Of a DNA stretch of 50,754 nt, positions 7,626 through 15,570 are shown one piece after another. The notes under the pieces are model-generated. The model saw only the letters and a program-made list of their open reading frames with translations. It was not told the origin of the DNA and made no database searches. The translations under genes were made by a program, and so were the position numbers. Each line of letters opens with the position of its first letter. Position 1 is the stretch's first letter. Source of the stretch: Flavobacterium sp. (GTDB lineage: Bacteria > Bacteroidota > Bacteroidia > Flavobacteriales > Flavobacteriaceae); NCBI GenBank assembly GCA_023259675.1, contig JALRGT010000018.1, positions 1 through 50,754 on the forward strand, in the 5' to 3' direction.

Positions 7626-8801
7626 TTAATTAAAAGGCACGCTATTCCAAATGACCTTGGTAAACATAGTTTTCCTTCCCATTTTTGACTTAGCCAAATA
7701 TTGATTCACAAATTGAAGGTGTTCTTCTGCTTGAGCCAAAGTCTCATTGATTCCTCTTTTTACCGAATTTAAATTGGAGGCATTTTCACTCCCGATAGTA
7801 CCAACACTATAAATCGCATCTTGACATTTTAGCAATTGATCCCTTGGAATTTGAATCATCTTTTTAATTTCAGTATCGGAAAGAGTCGGTTTGAATTTTC
7901 TATTTCGGTAATAGATAAAATCATTCAACAATACAATGGCCTGATTGAAATCTTCCACAATGGCGTTCATTTTATCAATATTGGCACTTTGTCTTAAATA
8001 AGCTAAGTTTTTCTTTTTAATATCCAATCGCTCGGCAATTAAATCATTTTTAACGCCATTTTGCTCCATCCTTTTTATGGTTTCGAATAATTTATCCGAC
8101 TCCGATAAGGCAAGATAACGTGTGATCTCATTTTCGAAATCAAAATATTTCTTGGTTTTATCCACTTGAACTCTGCCGTCATAGAATTCCTGATTGCTGA
8201 TGGGATAATTCAAAAATTGCCACATATAATCAAAAGGCATGTGCGACGCAATACTGCTATTGGGCGTCACCTTAAAAAAGGCATTGTTTAACTTTTTGAC
8301 AAAAACGCCATTATTTACTGATCCAGCGCCCCAAGTCGGGTCAAAAACAAACCATTTTCCCTCAATTTTGGCAGCACACCAAGCATGGGATAATCGATCC
8401 ATTTTTCCGTTTTGTTTGGTATATCCCTGGATAATATAGGCTTGCAACCCAATTTGATTCGCAATTTGATTGAAGACCTCAGCATAATGAATACAAACGC
8501 CTTTATGGGTCTTTAAGGTTTTGTCTATTTTTTCTTGTGACGTTTCAGTCGAATTCGTCGTAAACCTATTTTCAACATCATAGCGGATATTACTGCTCGT
8601 CCAAAAATACACGGCACGTATTTTGGCGGTCTCGGTTTTAAAATGAGAAGTAATATATTTAGCAATTCCTTCAGTAGACGTGGTGGAACTGAGAGGAATC
8701 TGCCCCATTTGGCGGTCTACCAAAGTATAATCGTTGGTTTTACTTTGACCAAAAAGCAGAAAAGAAAAAAGGAAAGAAAATAGTAAAAAAGAACTTTTCA
8801 T
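7626..8801 (-). CDS. Secreted transglutaminase-like (papain-fold) domain protein
   Basis: A signal peptide (first ~20 residues, ending LLFGQS) precedes a transglutaminase-like core with the triad C103 (HKGVCIHYAE), H139 (LSHAWC) and D154 (FDPTWG). All catalytic residues are present, so peptidase or amidase activity is plausible. The region after residue 170 is alpha-helical and not recognised; it contains no clear T9SS sorting domain. The protein has 391 residues. Proteins of this kind in Bacteroidota are periplasmic or surface-exposed with unknown substrates. It lies alone between the palindromic repeat and the HIT-gene terminator. Confidence 0.78.
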   Translation of the reverse strand: MKSSFLLFSFLFSFLLFGQSKTNDYTLVDRQMGQIPLSSTTSTEGIAKYITSHFKTETAKIRAVYFWTSSNIRYDVENRFTTNSTETSQEKIDKTLKTHKGVCIHYAEVFNQIANQIGLQAYIIQGYTKQNGKMDRLSHAWCAAKIEGKWFVFDPTWGAGSVNNGVFVKKLNNAFFKVTPNSSIASHMPFDYMWQFLNYPISNQEFYDGRVQVDKTKKYFDFENEITRYLALSESDKLFETIKRMEQNGVKNDLIAERLDIKKKNLAYLRQSANIDKMNAIVEDFNQAIVLLNDFIYYRNRKFKPTLSDTEIKKMIQIPRDQLLKCQDAIYSVGTIGSENASNLNSVKRGINETLAQAEEHLQFVNQYLAKSKMGRKTMFTKVIWNSVPFN

Positions 8802-8819
8802 AGGATAAAATTATACTAC

Positions 8820-8868
8820 AAAAAAACGCATTTAACAGATGAATATTGTTTTGAATCTGTTAAATGCG
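8820..8868 (-). terminator. Intrinsic terminator of the greA-HIT operon
   Basis: A perfect 14-bp stem (8827-8840 with 8855-8868) and a 14-base loop are followed on the minus strand by seven T residues, directly downstream of the HIT gene. Confidence 0.85.
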
Positions 8869-8876
8869 AACTTCTA

Positions 8877-9266
8877 TTACAGATGACTTTGAATGCTTTG
8901 TGCCAAAGCTTCAAACTCTTCTTTAGTTAAAGAAACTTTATTTTGAAAACGCATTTCATCCATTTCATTCAAAGGAATCAGATGAACATGTGCGTGTGGT
9001 ACTTCTAGACCAACCACTGCCATTCCGATTCTTTTACACGGAACCGTTTTTTCTAGGGCGATGGCAATTTTTCGGGAGAAATGCATCAAACCCAAATAAT
9101 GGGCTTCATCCATTTCAAAAATCTTGTCGACTTCAAATTTAGGAATACAAAGCGTATGCCCTTTGGCATTTGGATTTACATCCAAAAAAGCCAAATAATT
9201 CTCATCCTCGGCCACTTTATAACATGGAATTTCTCCGTTTACAATTTTGGTAAAAATAGTTGACAT
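8877..9266 (-). CDS. HIT-family nucleotide hydrolase/transferase
   Basis: The histidine triad H91-A-H93-V-H95-L-I is complete and sits at the usual C-terminal place in this 129-residue protein. The N-terminal block FTKIVNGEIPCYKVAEDE is typical of the Hint branch (purine nucleoside phosphoramidase). The gene follows greA on the same strand with about 70 bases between, and a strong terminator closes the pair. This greA-HIT pairing recurs in flavobacteria. The substrate is probably an AMP-lysine or AMP-amide conjugate, by family knowledge. Confidence 0.9.
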   Translation of the reverse strand: MSTIFTKIVNGEIPCYKVAEDENYLAFLDVNPNAKGHTLCIPKFEVDKIFEMDEAHYLGLMHFSRKIAIALEKTVPCKRIGMAVVGLEVPHAHVHLIPLNEMDEMRFQNKVSLTKEEFEALAQSIQSHL

Positions 9267-9337
9267 TGTTGAAAAGGTTAAATGTTTAATTGGGTAATCG
9301 GTTAATTGTTTATTTATTTAATTAACTGATTGCCTTT

Positions 9338-9814
9338 TTAGTCTCTGGAAATCTCTAAAATCTCGAACTTCAACACACCGTTAGGCACGGTAATTTCGGC
9401 CACTTCACCAATTGATTTTCCCAACAATCCTTTTCCTATCGGAGAAGTAACAGATATTTTTCCTGTTTTTAAATCGGCTTCACTTTCGGCCACCAATGTG
9501 TATTTCATTTCCATACCATTGGCTTGATTCTTAATTTTCACATTCGACAAAACCAGAACTTTGGTCAAATCAAGATGCGTTTCGTCAATCAATCGGGCAT
9601 TGGCATGCACTTCCTCTAGTTTAGCGATTCTCATCTCTAACATCCCTTGCGCCTCTTTGGCGGCATCGTATTCTGCATTTTCAGACAAATCACCTTTATC
9701 TCTGGCATCGGCTATATCTTGCGACGCTTTTGGACGCATCACTGTTTTTAAGTAATCTAATTCTTCTCTTAATTTTTTTAATCCTTCTGCGGTGTAATAA
9801 GATACTGTGCTCAT
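9338..9814 (-). CDS. greA: Transcription elongation factor GreA
   Basis: GreA rescues backtracked RNA polymerase by stimulating transcript cleavage. The N-terminal coiled coil holds the acidic tip with the catalytic pair in ARDKGDLSENAEYDAAKE (D and E of GDLSENAEY). The C-terminal FKBP-like domain has SPIGKGLLGKSIGE. The start is placed at 9814 (MSTVSYYTAEGLKKL), giving 158 residues, the normal length. The longer frame to 9871 would translate a leader hairpin and is not favoured. A terminator-like hairpin in the leader suggests attenuation. Confidence 0.95.
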   Translation of the reverse strand: MSTVSYYTAEGLKKLREELDYLKTVMRPKASQDIADARDKGDLSENAEYDAAKEAQGMLEMRIAKLEEVHANARLIDETHLDLTKVLVLSNVKIKNQANGMEMKYTLVAESEADLKTGKISVTSPIGKGLLGKSIGEVAEITVPNGVLKFEILEISRD

Positions 9815-9841
9815 AACTTCATTGTTTATATAAAATAGAAA

Positions 9842-9863
9842 AAATCCCATCAGGACGGGATTT
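9842..9863 (-). promoter_or_regulatory. Terminator-like hairpin (possible attenuator) in the greA leader
   Basis: On the minus strand AAATCCCGT pairs with ATGGGATTT around the loop CCTG (one G-T pair) and runs into six T residues. It lies 28 bases before the greA start codon and after a TATCTTTG promoter element. No minus-strand gene ends here, so it is not a plain 3' terminator. Confidence 0.6.
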
Positions 9864-9870
9864 CTTTCCA

Positions 9871-9878
9871 CAAAGATA
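9871..9878 (-). promoter_or_regulatory. -7 element (TATCTTTG) upstream of greA
   Basis: The minus strand reads TATCTTTG, an exact TAnnTTTG match, just upstream of the leader hairpin. No good TTG lies 17-23 bases further up, so the promoter call is moderate. Confidence 0.45.
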
Positions 9879-9975
9879 ATATATTTTTATTGTCTATAAT
9901 TATATGTTAATCATATAATATTTCAAATGTAAATAAATTAAATTTGTTTCACTAATACTTTCAGCATTTAAAAAC

Positions 9976-10395
9976 ATGAAAAAATACATCCTGATTTTTC
10001 TGATACCGATATTCTTTTTTTCCTGTTCAGACAATGGTTTCAATAATAAAAACCCCTACTTACCCAATTATAGTTTTTCGGTATTATTCAACCTGAATTT
10101 ACCCGCCTATTCTAATCTTAAATATGTGAGCAATGCCATCTATTATTCTGGGGCTGATGTTGGACCTAGAGGCATTTATGTTTTCAATACTGGTAGTGGT
10201 TATAACGCATTTGATGCCGCTTGCCCCAACCAACCCATCAGTAGCTGCTCGACAATGACGCTCAATGGAATCAACGTGGTTTGTCCTTGTGATGACGAAG
10301 AATACAGTTTGTTTACCGGTCAGGGAAAATTACAATATCCCCTAAAACAATATCGGGTTGAAGTCATTGGAAACTCGATTCGGGTGTATAATTAA
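9976..10395 (+). CDS. Lipoprotein with a Rieske-like fold lacking cluster histidines
   Basis: A lipoprotein signal peptide (FFFSC, lipobox Cys at 17) leads to a 139-residue protein. Its central region, GSGYNAFDAACPNQP then STMTLNGINVVCPCDDEEYSLFTGQG, resembles the two cluster loops of Rieske [2Fe-2S] proteins. The CXH and CXXH ligands are replaced: CPN in the first loop, CPCD in the second. A classical Rieske cluster is therefore unlikely. Close relatives are, as I recall, conserved across flavobacteria. Its 3' end is duplicated at 12804-12932. It is divergent from greA and converges with the DUF442-like gene. Confidence 0.65.
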   Translation: MKKYILIFLIPIFFFSCSDNGFNNKNPYLPNYSFSVLFNLNLPAYSNLKYVSNAIYYSGADVGPRGIYVFNTGSGYNAFDAACPNQPISSCSTMTLNGINVVCPCDDEEYSLFTGQGKLQYPLKQYRVEVIGNSIRVYN

Positions 10396-10477
10396 AAGCT
10401 TAATCCTTTAGACACCAATTTTGCGAGGGATTGAATCGCTGTTTTTTAATGACAGAGTGAATAGCTGTTTGAAATTA

Positions 10478-10954
10478 TCAATCCCCGTTTTTAATATCCA
10501 TAGATTTTGCCCTCAAGGCTTCAATCGAATCATAAACCCAAGCTTTGTATTCATCCGATTTTACAAATGGTACATTTGCTTCTTCGGCAGCGAGAATCAC
10601 ATCTTTGGGATGGGCACCAAGTTTCAAACCAGAGTACATGTAAGCCACCGCAGAAGCTCTGGGTCCCATTCGACAAGAAATTAAAGTGGGTCTTGGAAGT
10701 GAGTCTAGCGCTTTCATCTGTTGTTCAGCCAGATCAAGATTCAATGTCATCGGTGGATCACTAATTATGTTGATAGAATTGGGAGTTGATTCCTGAACTT
10801 GTTGAAATGACATCCCATTTTTCATTTTAGCAAATTCTTCCCCAGTAAGGCAAAGCCAAGATTCACAGCCACTTTGCTTAAAGTATGCCGTTGGATTCGT
10901 AATTGGCCCCACATTGTAGCGCAGATCGTCAGGTAATTCAAATTTTTTTATCAT
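10478..10954 (-). CDS. DUF442-like / dual-specificity-phosphatase-like protein
   Basis: This 158-residue protein carries a phosphatase-type loop C94-RMGP-R99-A, the CX4R form seen in DUF442 proteins (often fused to beta-lactamase-fold sulfur dioxygenases). After it come ASAVAYMYSG and a C-terminal helix. No signal peptide is visible, so it is likely cytoplasmic. Substrate unknown. On the minus strand it lies about 80 bases downstream of the attC-like site of the rhomboid unit, so the upstream leader promoter may read into it. It converges with the Rieske-like lipoprotein gene. Confidence 0.65.
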   Translation of the reverse strand: MIKKFELPDDLRYNVGPITNPTAYFKQSGCESWLCLTGEEFAKMKNGMSFQQVQESTPNSINIISDPPMTLNLDLAEQQMKALDSLPRPTLISCRMGPRASAVAYMYSGLKLGAHPKDVILAAEEANVPFVKSDEYKAWVYDSIEALRAKSMDIKNGD

Positions 10955-11030
10955 ACGAAGTTTATTAATTTATACTGGTTCAAACTTAAGTTACTGTGGT
11001 TCGTGTATGGATAACCTTTTTGCATAATCA

Positions 11031-11156
11031 CTAACGTTTCGCCCTTGATATGGCTGTAAATTCGTAACAGCTCAATTTTTCTGCTTTGCAGAAAATATGA
11101 TGGGAAACGATAATTCCACTAGATTCCAGCTAGCTCAAAATGGCTGTTATAGCTAG
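11031..11156 (-). repeat. attC-like recombination site 1 (3' end of rhomboid unit)
   Basis: This about 125-base element is aligned over its length with the site at 15571-15696. Read on the minus strand it begins CTAGCTATAACAGCC and ends GGGCGAAACGTTAGTG. Between these, TTTGAGCTAGCTGGAA can fold back on TTTACAGCCATATCAA. Its outer GCTATAAC is the exact complement of GTTATAGC at the opposite boundary of the same unit (12702-12709), the rule that links R'' and R' in integron cassettes. No integrase is nearby, so the attC call is by structure only. Confidence 0.55.
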
Positions 11157-12708
11157 TTGTCAATGCGCCTTTATAACTATTCGGTATGTTGTCCGCCACC
11201 AAGTTCTTTAATTTTTCCTTCGATTTGTTTGTTGTAATCTTCTATTTGTGACTTGTATTTGTCTGTGTCCTCCGAAATTGCTCTATAGAGTAATTCATAA
11301 CTTTTTATTCTAAGTTCACAATATTCTTTTAAATGACTGTTTCTTGTTCTGAATTCAAGAGGCAAATCTAAGTCCTTGAAACTGTCAATCAGTTTTATGT
11401 TTTCCTTCCAGTAGTAAATTCCTCTATCTTTAATTTCGTTAAGTATTTCCTCTTTTGGGGTGTTTTCTGGTTGATTATACACTGCCAAAGCCATTTTCTC
11501 CATATACATAAATTCTTTCATCTGTGTATCATATTCCCCCAAATCATTTGGAATTATGTTATAAACAGCAAAAGAAGAAGTAAGGGTTAAAACCGCTAAT
11601 AATCCTATTGTTGACAATTTTAATTTTTGCTCTTCGGGTTTTTTTAAACTTGGAATAAAAGCATAGCCAATAATAAGTCCACCAAGTAAACCACCAATGT
11701 GTGCCGCATTATCAATACCGCCTTTAAGTCCATTGATTAAATTGTACCCAACGAAAACTGTTATACTTGTCAATAAGGCTTTCCGTGCTGTTTTTTCGAT
11801 TAAATTAGTTGTCAACATGGCTAGAAAAACACCATACATACCAAATATTGCACCTGATGCACCAGCACTAATTGTTAGGTCGTGCCACCATAAACTTGCA
11901 ACACTAGCAGTAACGCCAGTTAACAAGTACGCGGAAATAAATCTAGTTTTGCCTAAATGTGGTTCTAATAAAACACCGATATAGAGTAGGGCATACATAT
12001 TCATTAAAAGGTGGAAAATACCGATATGTAAAAAACAATTTGTAATTAGTCGCCACCACTCACCTTCCAACGTCATTGGTCGGAAGTTTGCACCCCAATT
12101 CAATAAACTTTCATTGTCCGGTAACATTATATTTACGCCCCGAACTGCCATTAAAATGAAAATTAAAATATTCAAGTCTAACAGAATTGGTGTAATAAAA
12201 TATCCTTTTGTAGGTTTGAAAATGGAAAAGAAATCTTTGATTTGTTCTGTCGTGGTAGCAGGAGGCAACTTTAAAAAATCTTCTTCTTGCGAAGTAAGTT
12301 CTTCGTTTATTTCTTTATATTTTGTATCAAGTTCTTCTTTAGTTAAGGTTAGTTTTAGTTCTTCAAAACTGGCTATGAAATTGGAAACATTCTTTTTGTT
12401 TTTACCCCAGTCCATCATTTCGTTTCCTGTCGATGCACTTTGAAGATTTGCAATACCGTTTTCTATTGTGATTTTAATTTCTGCGTTCCAAGAAAACATT
12501 CCGTTATCGGTATAGGCAATAAGTCCGTTGTCGCTTAGATAAGAGACTTTCCAATCCATTTTTGTTGCTGTTTCGTTTGCAAGAACAAGAAATTGCTGTT
12601 GTGTTAAGTCGTTAAGAGGTAAGTCCTCAGTATGTTTTGGTGTAAATCCTACTGCCATATTTTATTATTTGTCTTTTAGTTGTTGTGTTGTCCTACAATT
12701 GGCTATAA
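11035..12708 (-). mobile_element. Candidate integron-like gene cassette 1 (rhomboid protease cargo), about 1.67 kb
   Basis: Using the G^TT crossover rule of integrons, the unit runs from T at 12708 (minus-strand GTTATAGCC) to G at 11035 (minus-strand AACG^TTAGTG). It holds a single gene and then an attC-like site, the classical cassette order. The 5' boundary and the attC outer arm match over 8 bases. Boundaries are inferred from this pairing and from comparison with unit 2. Confidence 0.5.
11177..12658 (-). CDS. Rhomboid-family intramembrane serine protease
   Basis: The 493-residue protein has a soluble N-terminal domain (about 1-160, two similar-looking alpha/beta parts ending in a charged coil). 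A six-helix rhomboid core follows and then a C-terminal cytosolic helical region of about 110 residues. The catalytic pair is visible: S268 in GASGAIFG and H320 in AAHIGG. The family EWWRLITNCFLH and HLLMNMYAL blocks are also present. It should cleave membrane proteins within the bilayer; the substrate is unknown. It is the only gene of cassette-like unit 1 and is driven by the leader promoter at 12750-12776. Confidence 0.9.
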   Translation of the reverse strand: MAVGFTPKHTEDLPLNDLTQQQFLVLANETATKMDWKVSYLSDNGLIAYTDNGMFSWNAEIKITIENGIANLQSASTGNEMMDWGKNKKNVSNFIASFEELKLTLTKEELDTKYKEINEELTSQEEDFLKLPPATTTEQIKDFFSIFKPTKGYFITPILLDLNILIFILMAVRGVNIMLPDNESLLNWGANFRPMTLEGEWWRLITNCFLHIGIFHLLMNMYALLYIGVLLEPHLGKTRFISAYLLTGVTASVASLWWHDLTISAGASGAIFGMYGVFLAMLTTNLIEKTARKALLTSITVFVGYNLINGLKGGIDNAAHIGGLLGGLIIGYAFIPSLKKPEEQKLKLSTIGLLAVLTLTSSFAVYNIIPNDLGEYDTQMKEFMYMEKMALAVYNQPENTPKEEILNEIKDRGIYYWKENIKLIDSFKDLDLPLEFRTRNSHLKEYCELRIKSYELLYRAISEDTDKYKSQIEDYNKQIEGKIKELGGGQHTE

Positions 12709-12812
12709 CTTGCAGATAGGCCCGATAAAATCACACCTATTTATCTTTTCAAATATAAAGTATTTTTTTCTTACAAATAACACGAATAACCAATAAGCGC
12801 AAAGGAATCAAC
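12709..12812 (-). repeat. Leader repeat 1 (promoter-bearing block upstream of unit 1)
   Basis: This block is closely similar to leader 2 (16378-16523). Shared minus-strand pieces include TTATTTGTAAGAAAAAA, TTATATTTG, AAAGATAAATAGG and, next to the boundary, CAAG^TTA. It holds a promoter. Its far end joins the duplicated lipoprotein fragment at the shared heptamer AATCAAC (12806-12812). Position and content resemble an attI site with a cassette promoter, but no integrase gene accompanies it. Confidence 0.55.
12750..12776 (-). promoter_or_regulatory. Leader promoter of unit 1
   Basis: The minus strand has TTG (12776-12774), a 16-base spacer and TATATTTG (12757-12750), reading toward the rhomboid gene. 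The arrangement is identical in leader 2. Confidence 0.6.
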
Positions 12813-12932
12813 TTGGTTAGTCCTTGTGACGACGAAGAATACAATTCATTTACCGGTCAGGGAAAATTACAATATCCCCTAAAACAATATCGGGTTGAAG
12901 TCATTGGAAACTCGATTCGGGTGTGTAATTAA
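12804..12932 (+). pseudogene. 3' fragment duplicate of the Rieske-like lipoprotein gene
   Basis: These 129 bases repeat the last 43 codons of the lipoprotein gene (10267-10395) at roughly 90% identity or better. The frame is kept (GINLVSPCDDEEYNSFTGQGK and onward to the stop). The homology runs about ten bases past the stop. There is no start codon or signal peptide, and the CPC motif has become SPC, so it is a non-functional remnant. It abuts leader 1. Confidence 0.85.
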
Positions 12933-12973
12933 ATGCTTAATCCGGATAAAAGCTGTTACTAGAGGTACTAATT

Positions 12974-13387
12974 CTAGTATTTTCGTTTAGGAGCACTTCT
13001 TGTATGTGGTCTAACATAAGTTCCATCTTTTCTATAATATCCTTTTACATTAACTGTTTTACTTGAACTTGGAGTTGAGTAATTTGATGATGAACTAGAT
13101 CTTGAAGTTGATAAGGAATTTGAGCGTGAAGAATAATAGCTTGATTCTTTATAATTAGGATTATATGTCCATCCAACATAATTACCATATTTGATTTTCC
13201 TATATTTTCTATACTTTTTCCCCTTTATGTACATTCCATGACCTGATGGAATATTACAAACTAATGAACTCCCATCACTTTGCGTAGAATAAACAGGTGT
13301 ATTACCATTTACGGTTACATAATAATAATTTGTAATGCACGATTGCATAGAGAATACCAATAAAAGCAAAACAATATTTTTTTTCAT
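12974..13387 (-). CDS. Small lipoprotein with SH3-like domain and Ser-rich linker
   Basis: A lipoprotein signal (LLLLVFSMQSC, Cys at 17) is followed by a bacterial SH3-like stretch (VTVNGNTPVYSTQSDGSSLVCNIP in parts, then YRKIKYGNYVGWTYN). A Ser-rich low-complexity linker (about 82-112) comes next. The C-terminal motif VKGYYRKDGTYVRPH is a short tail found on many unrelated bacterial proteins. The 137-residue protein is probably outer-membrane or periplasmic and may bind peptidoglycan. On the minus strand it follows the OLD-type ATPase gene by about 200 bases. Confidence 0.6.
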   Translation of the reverse strand: MKKNIVLLLLVFSMQSCITNYYYVTVNGNTPVYSTQSDGSSLVCNIPSGHGMYIKGKKYRKYRKIKYGNYVGWTYNPNYKESSYYSSRSNSLSTSRSSSSSNYSTPSSSKTVNVKGYYRKDGTYVRPHTRSAPKRKY

Positions 13388-13591
13388 ATTCTTGAAATTT
13401 TATTCTCAATAATTTTAACCTTTTGAAGGTTTTGAGTAACATTAGTATTGTTGACAAATTTTGACTGCTTGGCGATGTAGTGAATTAAGTAAGCCTAAGC
13501 TTTCGGTCAAAGACTATTTTACAGGCATAAAACGATTTTTCCATTAAGCCTATTGCTCAAGTCCGTTGTATTAGCTGATAGGCCTTATTTT

Positions 13592-15544
13592 TTATGTGTT
13601 TATGAAATCTAATAATTCTTCCCATTCACTATTTAGTAAACTAAAATCTACAAGATTTAATATAGAAGAAAAATAATTAATTAATTCTGGATTTTTAACT
13701 ATTCCTAATTCATTATAAATCGATTCTAATATTTGTTCCACATCATCTTTGTTGCATAAATGGGATACTCGGTTACTATTTAATTCTTGAGTTGAAAATA
13801 TTCGGTAGTGATTAAATAGATTAGGTAACGTGACGTCATCAAATATTTTACTTCGAGTAATTTTTAAATTCTCATCTAGGTTCTTTATTCTACTTTCCAA
13901 TTGACCAGTGACTCTTTTGCTAATATCTTCGTCTTCATTCATCAATCTTAATTTTTCTACTCTTATAATATTTATTGAATTTGAAATAGCAGTAACGACT
14001 TCTGTTGATGTTTTACTAATACTTTGATCAGAGCATTCTTTAGAAATTAACTGTTCAAGTTTTGAATTATCTAATAAAATTGTACCCTCAATTGTGTATG
14101 ATTTCCAAATAAAAACTGGTATGCCTAATTTTCTAATAAGCTCATTTTTTAGCTTTTCTTTCTGAACATCAGTCATAAAATCAGCATCAATTATTATTGA
14201 GCATTTTTCCCAAATAGATTGATTAGAACCTAAACTTTGAAAAAATTCTTTATAATGGATTATTTTACTTAATAAATTATCTAGACCTCCAAACGACCAA
14301 AAAACACATTCTTTATCGATTCTTCTAACATCAATTAGTTTTTGGATATATTCTGAATCATCAACACCTTCAACAAAAATTATCTTATCAGCTTCTAAAG
14401 CATTTAATATATCAAGAGATGTTTCACTTCCTATTTGATTGATTATTTTGGAATGATGAGAAGATTCTATTCCAATTTTTCTTTGAGGAAGTTTGATTTT
14501 ACCGATAGGTTCAATTATTGTTGGAGTAGAAGAAGACACTTCCTCACCAATGAAAAATAAATTATTTGGATTAGCACTTCTAATCAGGGATTCATTATGT
14601 GTTGTTAGAAATACTTGGACGTCACTAATTTTCAAAAAGCTTAAAAGTCTTTTTTGAATATCTCTATGAATGTGACTATCTGGTTCATCAAGCAAGATAA
14701 TATTTAATTCTTTTTTTGATTCGTATAGATGAAGTAAGATTTCAATTATTTGAATTGTACCACTACCTAATAGCGAAATATTTCTTAAGCCTGTATTTTT
14801 AATATTGACTTCTATTGAAATATAAATGTCTCTAGATTTATCTCCATTAATATTAAAATCAATACAGTTAGTTTCGTTGTAAAGAATTCTTGATAAACTA
14901 TTTTTAAAGTCTGCAAAATCATCACCTTTGGACAGATTAAAGAGCCTATTTCTAAAATACATTGAAGATTCTCTAATCTTAATACCTTCTTTTATTTTTG
15001 GAGCTATAGCAAATTCTTCAAACGCTGGTATTGTAGCTACGGGTGTAGAAAAATAACAACCAATACATAGAGGTAGGTTTCTAAAAATTGTATTGAATGA
15101 TCTGAAATTAAAGCTATCATGATTATCTAAATATACATTGTAATTGTTACCATTTGCTTCATTCATTACAAAACCAATGTTTATCTGTGTTGTAGGATTT
15201 ACATAGATTGTTGCTGATAATCTAATTGCAGAACTACTATTTAAATTATAGAAAATATCTCTATATCCAAAACTTCTTACAGAATTTATTTGTCTATAAT
15301 CAATATAATTTTGACCTTTCTTTCCAAATCTATAATCTCCAGAATATATTCCTAAATTAGTGTCACTTCTTCTTGCTTTGATTATTAGATGACTGAATAT
15401 TTCATTCCATAACGAAATAGCTTCAAGTATTGTAGTTTTACCACTATTATTTACTCCTGTTAAAATATTTGTATTACTATCAGTTTTTATTTTAAATTTT
15501 CGATAACCTCTAAAATTATCAATATTAAATTCTTTTAAATACAT
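13592..15544 (-). CDS. OLD-family ATPase with C-terminal TOPRIM-type nuclease domain (likely phage defence)
   Basis: The 650-residue protein has an ABC/SMC-type ATPase head. Walker A is GVNNSGKT (30-37), the signature-like region LLGSGTIQ (258-265), Walker B NIILLDEPD (281-289) and the switch histidine H316 (LTTHNES). A TOPRIM-like part follows with VEGVDD (E392) and IIDAD (D453, D455). This order is that of OLD/GajA nucleases. No UvrD-like GajB helicase is adjacent, so it resembles class 1 stand-alone OLD proteins. The gene is AT-rich and starts 31 bases after attC-like site 2, so it probably depends on leader 2 for transcription. A defence role is inferred. Confidence 0.8.
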   Translation of the reverse strand: MYLKEFNIDNFRGYRKFKIKTDSNTNILTGVNNSGKTTILEAISLWNEIFSHLIIKARRSDTNLGIYSGDYRFGKKGQNYIDYRQINSVRSFGYRDIFYNLNSSSAIRLSATIYVNPTTQINIGFVMNEANGNNYNVYLDNHDSFNFRSFNTIFRNLPLCIGCYFSTPVATIPAFEEFAIAPKIKEGIKIRESSMYFRNRLFNLSKGDDFADFKNSLSRILYNETNCIDFNINGDKSRDIYISIEVNIKNTGLRNISLLGSGTIQIIEILLHLYESKKELNIILLDEPDSHIHRDIQKRLLSFLKISDVQVFLTTHNESLIRSANPNNLFFIGEEVSSSTPTIIEPIGKIKLPQRKIGIESSHHSKIINQIGSETSLDILNALEADKIIFVEGVDDSEYIQKLIDVRRIDKECVFWSFGGLDNLLSKIIHYKEFFQSLGSNQSIWEKCSIIIDADFMTDVQKEKLKNELIRKLGIPVFIWKSYTIEGTILLDNSKLEQLISKECSDQSISKTSTEVVTAISNSINIIRVEKLRLMNEDEDISKRVTGQLESRIKNLDENLKITRSKIFDDVTLPNLFNHYRIFSTQELNSNRVSHLCNKDDVEQILESIYNELGIVKNPELINYFSSILNLVDFSLLNSEWEELLDFINT

Positions 15545-15570
15545 ATTTCGTTGTTTTTTTTAAAATAAGA

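Noticed and set aside
9815..9871. Longer GreA start at 9871
   Set aside because: The extra 19 residues are encoded by the leader hairpin and are not part of the GreA family.
10421..10764. Plus-strand frames of 85-87 residues opposite the DUF442-like gene
   Set aside because: They lie antisense to a gene with a clear phosphatase-like motif and have no recognisable features.
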